The position numbers were made by a program, and so were the translations under genes. Below the pieces are notes generated by a model that worked only from the letters and a program-made list of their open reading frames with translations, was not told where the DNA came from and made no database searches. 64,000 bases of DNA, taken from Eonycteris spelaea. Lineage: Eukaryota > Chordata > Mammalia > Chiroptera > Pteropodidae. The stretch covers positions 186,001 to 250,000 of the forward strand of contig PUFA01000202.1 of NCBI GenBank assembly GCA_003508835.1, read 5' to 3'. This document shows positions 57,845 through 64,000 of this stretch, piece by piece. Within the stretch, counting starts at the first letter, position 1; every line of letters starts with the position of its first letter.

Positions 57845-58265
57845 AGGATTTTTGTGGAACTTGACACACTGATTCTAAAATTTATATAGAAGAGCAAAGA
57901 GTCAAAAATGACCAAAACCATTTTTAAAATAAAGAAGAAAGTCAAATTACTAGATGTCAAAATGTACTATAAATTACATTATTTAAGACAGTGTGGAATT
58001 GTTTTAAAGACAGATATATAAAGGAATGAGACATCCAGGATCAGACCATGCATACTTGCTATATGACAGTAATGGAAAGACAAACCTCTAAACCTCTCAC
58101 TAGGTTGTGCCAAGATCATGGGTTTTTCATACAAAAAAAAACATTATATCTCCATTTCATACCACATACCCTACAAATTCCAAGTAAAGACCGACGTGCG
58201 ATAAGCCAAACTTATTTAAAGAAAATAAAGAATATCTTTATGACTTCAAAGTAAAAATGAGTTTC
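57845..58265 (+). mobile_element. L1 ORF2 fragment
   Basis: 'attctaaaatttatatagaagagcaaag', 'gacagtgtggaattgttttaaag', 'ccatttcataccacatacc' in ORF2 order. It belongs upstream of the preceding fragment in an L1, so this is a separate insertion or a rearrangement. Confidence 0.65.
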
Positions 58266-58889
58266 TTAGACAAGAAATATAAAAACCACAAAGGAAAAAA
58301 AATTCGTGAATTTGACTACAATGAAATCCTCTTAAATTGTCTCTGTATAGGTAGATGGTATCAGTGTTCCAGAAATTCCGTGAAATTCCTAGAAACCTGA
58401 CCTGTCTTGCTGCGCGATGTCATGGGTCATAACACTCCTCGGACTCTGGCCCAGGCTGTTCTTGGTCACGGGATGGCCCTTGATTACCTTGATCGCTGAG
58501 CAAGCCGCACGGCTCAGAAAGCTGACTCCTTCAGCGGGGTCCTCCGTTGCCTTGCCTGATTTTGGCTGGCTGGGGTCCTAGGGCCTGTGACTCCGCAGTG
58601 CACCCCAAACACAGGACTCGCTCCGCTTGCATCCTCACGGCAAGCGTGCCGCACGCGGTGTCCATGCCCGGGCTTTAAACGCCGAGTCCTCAGCCATGAA
58701 CCAAATGCTGCCCCTGAGGCTGGAGCATCAGACGAGCAGCAACGAGAATGAACTATTATGTCTACGTGGATTTTTTGAAACATAACATTGAGTGAAGATC
58801 AAGTCGCAAGTTAAAAAGTCAAGTTACGGACAGTATAGTCTGTAAACTTTAAAACACAACAATATTACATTTTACACACACACCTGCGC

Positions 58890-58925
<36 letters not shown>

Positions 58926-59080
58926 CCCGAATTCATGACAGTGGCTTCTGAGGAGGATGGGCGATTAGAACTTGGGAGAAAAACATAGGAGGGCTACTAA
59001 AAGTATCTGTAATGTTTTATACCTTTTAATAATACTGGAATCAAACATAACACACCGTTTATTACTATCGAGTCTGGGGG
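58266..59080. other. Gene-free stretch with a CA microsatellite
   Basis: (CA)n/(CG)n tract at 58,875-58,925; the flanks 58,760-59,050 look like an L1 3' end. No gene. Confidence 0.4.
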
Positions 59081-61370
59081 TGGCGGGCATGCAAAAATAA
59101 AAAAAAAAAGATTATTTTTTTAGAACAGACTTCGTAGCATCTGGGAGTTGCGTGGCCAGAAACCAGGCTGCGTGAGCAGGAAAGGGACGTCAGGGTTGGT
59201 GGCTTCGGAGGAGGGCGATTAATTCCAGGCGGTGAGGAGGCCCTGGGTGTGGTCCAGTGGAAGGGCCGGCGACGACGTGGAGTGGGGGCGGAAACCCATG
59301 TGTCTAAGAAACGAAGGTTCAGGTGTGTCACCAACATAGCTCTTGGAGTTTTCCAGGATGATGACGAAAGCCAGGCAAGGTCCTCATTGAATATGGTTAT
59401 AGGACACGGAGATTAGTCAAGCCACAGAAGAGGATTAGAAAGAGGGTGGAGTGACCGCACTTCGGTGCAGCCGGTGCTGCGGAAAGAGGCCACGGGTGTG
59501 AGCACAGAGGACGTCCGGCCACATCCAGCCACCGCACAGTGCGGGGGAGAGTCCCACCCCGCGGCGGGACCACTGGCCAGTGGCGTCGTCCAGGACGAGC
59601 CTGGGGTCGGCGAAGGTGGGGAGGCCGTTACCTCAAATGCCACTGACACTCTGATGTCACAATTTGGCGATCCGAAGCCACGTGTTCAGTGAGCAGAAGT
59701 GGGGGGTGTCACCCACCGACGGGCAGGAAAGGACAGGGCGGCTCTCAGAGCGGAAGTGAACCGCCAGCCGCACCAAGGGGGAGGAGCGCTGAAGGCCGCA
59801 TCGCACGGCCGGAGGCCGACGGCCAGGAAAGGTTCAGACTTGGGACGCCAAGCTGGTGCCGCATGGGCGAAATGCCCTGAGGGAACACACAGAGACGTCT
59901 CGGGGGATCGCAAACACGGAGGTGACTCTGGCTGGGGGACCTCTGGCTGTGGAAACAGCTCTGGGAGGGACGGAGAGAGTGGCCAGCACACAAAGGGACC
60001 CGAGGCGTAGGGTCTAGAGCGGATCCACGTGACAGGGCGAAGCGACACACTGAGACTCAGGCCCCTTGGGACAGAACGGGACCAGTGACTGGGTCTGAAT
60101 GGTGGACGGCAGACAAGCGAGAAGCTAGCAAAGGGACAGGAGTAATCGGTTCTGTCAGACACTGAGCTTCTCCAGCGTGAGCCAAGACATGCCAAAGCAG
60201 GCTCCCTGCCCCACAGCACCGAGGGACCTCTCTGCGAAGCTGGCAGTCACCTCGGGGACACACAGGGAGGGAGGGAGGCAGGCAGCCGCCTCTCCGCTCC
60301 GGCATGCTCACTCTTAAAGACAGTGGGCTGTTCGTGGATACTGGAAATGCTCATTTCAAAAGACTCCTCTCTTTGTAGAACGTGCTACCAAGAGGGGGGA
60401 TTTCCCCGATGAAGGCCGTGCTCACAAAACGCACGGCTTCCTTTCTGCCAAAAAGAAAAGAGACTCGCCACCCCCACACTCAGCCTGGGCCGGGAGGGAG
60501 CACAGGCCCGCCCACTGCGGCCTGCTCTTTATCGTCCTCGCCAACCTGCCCCTCACGTGTGGACGGTCTTCGCTCCGCGCGAGGTGGAGTAGGAAAAGCA
60601 GGTAGGTAGGTGTGCAGCATCTCCTTTCAGACGCTGGTGTCTCACGCCTGCCCCTTGCCTTTTGCGCTGAGAAGAGAACAAGGTTGACGTCTCCGTCCCC
60701 AGGTCCCTCCCGTGGACCGAGGGGCCCCCAGAGGACACCGGGGCGAAGCCACAGAGGCCGGGGAGGACCTTTAACAGTGCGTACGACTGGCCGCAGTTTT
60801 TCTGCGGCTCTAAAATGTTTCACTTCCACGTCTCTCAAAATCCAGGGACGTAAAATCACTCCGAAGCGCGAAGCAGTTGGGATCGAGTCTCCGCTGCCTG
60901 TCAGCGAGGGTAACAAGCGCCCGGAAGGGGGAGGCGACGGGGACCGGGGGTGAAACGTGACCTCTCACGGTTGCCAGTTTGGTAAGAATCACCAAACCCC
61001 CCTGGTGCCCCCTCCCCACCAGAGCGGCACTCCTGGAGAGAAATGTCCAGCTGTGTCCATGGAGAAGGGGTGTGGGGAGATGCGGGTCCCGCCAGGACTG
61101 TCTCCTCCCCGACGAGGCGAGCCCTGCTCAGCCGGCAGATCGAGGAACTCACACGCACGTGCCACCCGACGTAATCCCATCTGGACCTGGCACCTGCCCC
61201 TGGGACCACTGCCACCTCCCACGGGAAGCGGGTCCTCGCCCGCCCGACAAATTCCGACTTCTCTCCGTTGCCACGCCCTCGGTCACGGCCTGCACAGGTG
61301 TCACCCCCTGACGAGGCAGGACCGCCCGTCTCAGAGGGGCAGCCCGAAATGACGGCAGAGCACACGCTGT
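59081..61370. other. CpG-rich gene-free stretch
   Basis: Dense CpG and many overlapping open frames on both strands (largest about 190 codons, 60,901-61,479 minus). None has a recognisable family, and none is supported by promoter or splice pattern. Confidence 0.4.
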
Positions 61371-61379
61371 CTCGATGAC

Positions 61380-61620
61380 CACTGAACACCCATGGCTCCC
61401 AACAGCGAACACTGGTCAAGCATTTTCTCTGTGCCATCACGGCCCTAAGAATGGAACCAGGGGCTCTGGGAGGCATCATTCCTGCCGTGTCTCACGGGCG
61501 AGCCACAGAGAGGTCAGGCGGCTTACCCCAAGTCCCGCAGCTGGGAGGCGGCAGAACCAGGGTCCCAGCTCAGGCAACCCGACCCCACACCCCTGATCAC
61601 TGTGTGACTCCGCTTGGAAG
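61380..61620 (-). mobile_element. MIR SINE, CpG-enriched
   Basis: Reversed MIR order: 'ttctctgtgccatcacggccc', 'gccacagagaggtcaggcggcttaccccaagtcccgcagctggg', 'cggcagaaccagggtccc'. Confidence 0.65.
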
Positions 61621-62195
61621 AGGGGAACGGCTGAGAGACGGTCACATTTGAAAGACGTGATTCACTGCTTGCCGAGGTCCCTGCCTCCTGGCCGGGTCTC
61701 ACTCCCTTTCCTTCATTGGTCACGTTCCTCACTTTCAGCTTTTGCATCTGAAATGCGACCGGGTACACTGTGCTACCTGGTCGTGATGGAGCATGAAACA
61801 AGGTCTCAGTGGGAGGACGGTCCCCAAAGTGAAGTTCCAAGCTGACTCCAAGTTTCCAGCTTTGCAGGCCAGACGGTACTGGCATCGATGATTCAAGCAG
61901 GGAGGTATTGCAGGTCTGGAGAAACGGGTATTTCGTTCAGGGTATTCCGTGGACGAGTATTTTTAGAGCACTGATTATCTGATACTGGGCTGCATTCTGG
62001 GGACAGGACGAGGAGCCAGACCTGGCCCTCATTCATCTAAGATGCACAAGGGGAGCCCGAGAACAAACAAGCAGACCATGGGTAAGAAACGGGATGCCAA
62101 GACAAAGCAACCCAGGGACTCCTTTACACGGGGCATTCGGGGACGAAGTAAATTTGTGATGCTGAAAATAGGCAGGTGGACACGCAGGTCCTAAT
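61621..62195. other. No gene recognised
   Basis: Possible L2/MIR trace near 61,975-62,090 ('gctgcattctggggacagg', 'ctggccctcattc'); otherwise unassigned. Confidence 0.35.
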
Positions 62196-62199
62196 GACA

Positions 62200-62480
62200 T
62201 GTCATTACGCCTTTAAGCCGGCTTCCCAGAACTCCGCACCTAGAACGGCCCCGATGCTGCAATGCCTGCCTCCTGACCTGGCGTCGCAGCCCTGCCTGGC
62301 TGTCCTCCTCCGCCTCCACTCCGAACACACCCTCCCCGCTCCACTTAGGCTAATCGCTCAGTGTCCCACACACGGCGAGTTCACCCCTCCCTGTCCTCGC
62401 CCCCACGCCTATCGGCTGCACCCATCCTTCGAGGCCACCGGGCCATCCTGTGCCACGTTCTCATCCACTGCAGGTTTACT
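62200..62480 (+). mobile_element. L2 fragment
   Basis: Sense L2 pattern with 'cctgcctcctgacctggcgtcgc', 'cctccgcctccactccgaac'; GC-rich and diverged. Confidence 0.4.
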
Positions 62481-63325
62481 AAACTACTACCCCCGGCCAG
62501 TTAACTACCTCAAACACAGGCGTCTGCCCCACCGCCGTCCCCCAAGTGCCAGACCCCACAACGTTAACACTGGGCACCGTGATGTCCCCGCAGCCAGTGC
62601 GCCGGGCGGGCGGGCACGCAGCACACGGCCGAGTTCTCAGGGCCAAAGACTGGGAAGGCTGACCCGGCTCAGAGAGGCGCTCGAGGACACCACACACAGG
62701 GTCCGAGGAGCGCCAGGTCCGAAGAGGAGGACAGAGTCTCCCCTCAGGTGGACCGATGTCGCTAACCACGACCACAGGTGGCAAGGAGACAGGCCTAGAA
62801 GCAGGACCCAGGCGGGCTGCCTAACCGAAGCCGGGCGTAGAGGGCCAAGCTCTCGGGGGCTGCTCCAACATGGGGCAGGAGCAGAGGCGTGTGGCCTGGG
62901 GAGACCCAGGGAACCCGTCTCGACTGGCAGCCCAAGGACTCTGGGACAGAACTCGGGACACTAGAAGCAAGAATGGGCGACTGAGTCTCGGGACGTGGCT
63001 TGATTCGAAGCCGTCAGGAGAGCCTGGCGGTGAACCGTTTTGGGGGGAAGTAGGAAAGTGGACGCACGGGAGGGAGCGAGAGCCCAAAGTGCTGGCGCTG
63101 GGGTCTCAGTCGCCTCCGTGAGGCCTGCTGGGTCCCGGCCGCCGCAGCCCCGCAGAGGAACCGATCATTGCCTGCGTCCAACGCGCCACACGCGGCGAGC
63201 TCCACTTACCAACGGGGTCGGCCGCCAGGACAGCCCGGGTCGCCGCCTGAGCGGGCCCGCGCCAGCAGGACCGCCGGATTCGCACAGTGGCAGCATGACC
63301 TGGGAAGCGCACACGAGGCCACAGC
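62481..63325. other. CpG-rich gene-free stretch
   Basis: Open frames such as 62,176-62,964 and 63,040-63,726 run through repeats and have no family match that I can see. Confidence 0.4.
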
Positions 63326-63450
63326 GAAGCAGGGGGCACCATGCCAGCTCTGCCGCCAACCTCCCACGAGGCCTCGAACAAGTCATCTCACTCCCTCTGA
63401 GACTCAGTCACCCCGTCCACGGAAGCGTAAACACAACCGCTCCAAACTCA
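63326..63450 (+). mobile_element. MIR fragment
   Basis: 'gccagctctgccgccaacc', 'cctcgaacaagtcatctcactccctctgagactcagtc'. Confidence 0.55.
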
Positions 63451-63477
63451 CGGTCCCTTGAACGTGCTCCCCCAGCT

Positions 63478-63800
63478 CTCTGCCCGGCTGTCTGCGTTCT
63501 TTTGAATCTTTGCCCAAATCTGGCCTTTCTCCCGAGGCCGGGTCCTAGCCACCTTATTCATTGCTGCAACCCGCCCATCCCAACAACCCCGAACCCGCAC
63601 GCTCTGGCATCCAGCTGTCTTTTTCTTCACACTTCTAACATGCTGCATAATTTATTTATTACCTTTATCGCCGCCTGGGGGACCGGGAGCTCCATGGGGG
63701 TGAGGATCTTTGTTCGGCTTCGTTGACGTATGACCGAGTGGGACCTGGAAGAGAGTGGGCATCTAATAAATATCCGTCGAATGCAGATATGAATGAATCA
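63478..63800 (+). mobile_element. L2 3' end
   Basis: 'tttatttattacctttatcg', 'ggagctccatgggggtgaggatctttg', 'gcatctaataaatatccgtcgaatgc', 'tgaatgaatc' match the terminal part of L2. Confidence 0.7.
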
Positions 63801-64000
63801 GAATCAAATAAAGGCCAGAACCGTGTAAAAGCAAAAGACTAGAACACTAAATCACTAACACTCTTCCTGAAGCCAGGGTCCGGGGCCCACAGCCGGTGGT
63901 CCCCTGATCCACACGGTGGGGTGGGTGTTGGATAAAGCCCTAAGAAATTACAGATCGCAGAGGGCGAACACATCCACGGCGCGCTGGGCCACCTGCTGGT
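63801..64000. other. No gene recognised
   Basis: Unassigned sequence at the window end. Confidence 0.4.

Noticed and set aside
59686..61479. Several 100-190-codon open frames on both strands
   Set aside because: They overlap each other in CpG-rich DNA where stops are rare, and no motif, promoter or splice pattern supports a gene.

Overview
This is mammalian nuclear DNA: large introns, GT-AG splice sites, TATA promoters, and decayed L1, L2 and MIR repeats. It covers the S100-fused-type protein (SFTP) part of the epidermal differentiation complex. Two genes lie head to tail on the + strand: profilaggrin (FLG; exon 1 near 23,279, stop region near 40,346-40,423) and hornerin (HRNR; exon 1 near 49,808, stop at 55,882). 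The order FLG then HRNR in the direction of transcription is the order I know from human. A SINE at 4,115-4,344 joins a tRNA-Val-like head to a 5S rRNA-like body and is flanked by an 18-bp target-site duplication. From memory, hybrid tRNA/5S SINEs were described in fruit bats (megabats, the MEG-TR class), so a pteropodid bat is my best guess. The L1 copies are all old and broken, which fits.

Layout. 1-23,150: intergenic, mostly L1, L2 and MIR debris, with a CpG-rich stretch around 15-22 kb. 23,150-40,925: FLG, with TATA promoter, short non-coding exon 1, a 7.3-kb intron full of LINE fragments, exon 2 (EF-hand 1), a 0.6-kb intron, and a giant exon 3 (EF-hand 2, basic B domain, repeat array, vestigial tail). 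40,925-49,700: intergenic. 49,700-56,870: HRNR with the same three-exon plan. 56,870-64,000: L1 fragments, then a CpG-rich stretch with MIR and L2 pieces and no recognisable gene.

Both proteins belong to keratinocyte terminal differentiation. They are made in granular-layer cells, stored in keratohyalin granules and built into the cornified layer. The promoters and first exons of the two genes are clearly paralogous (TATAAAAAGGCCA, with donors about 80 bp downstream in both). Each is preceded by a further diverged but similar block (19.26-19.56 kb and 48.1-48.4 kb), suggesting the upstream DNA was duplicated with the gene.

The most interesting points are in the coding repeats. FLG is built from 13 long modules separated by 1 to 5 copies of a 43-residue unit. 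It lacks the hydrophobic FLYQ-type linker of human profilaggrin. As given, its reading frame is broken by nine small deletions, and two in-frame TAG codons precede a recognisable C-terminal peptide. HRNR has three frame breaks, and its conserved aromatic C-terminus is cut short by TAA codons. The indels could be assembly errors in repeats or real decay. The tail stop codons are substitutions in near-unique sequence and are harder to dismiss.
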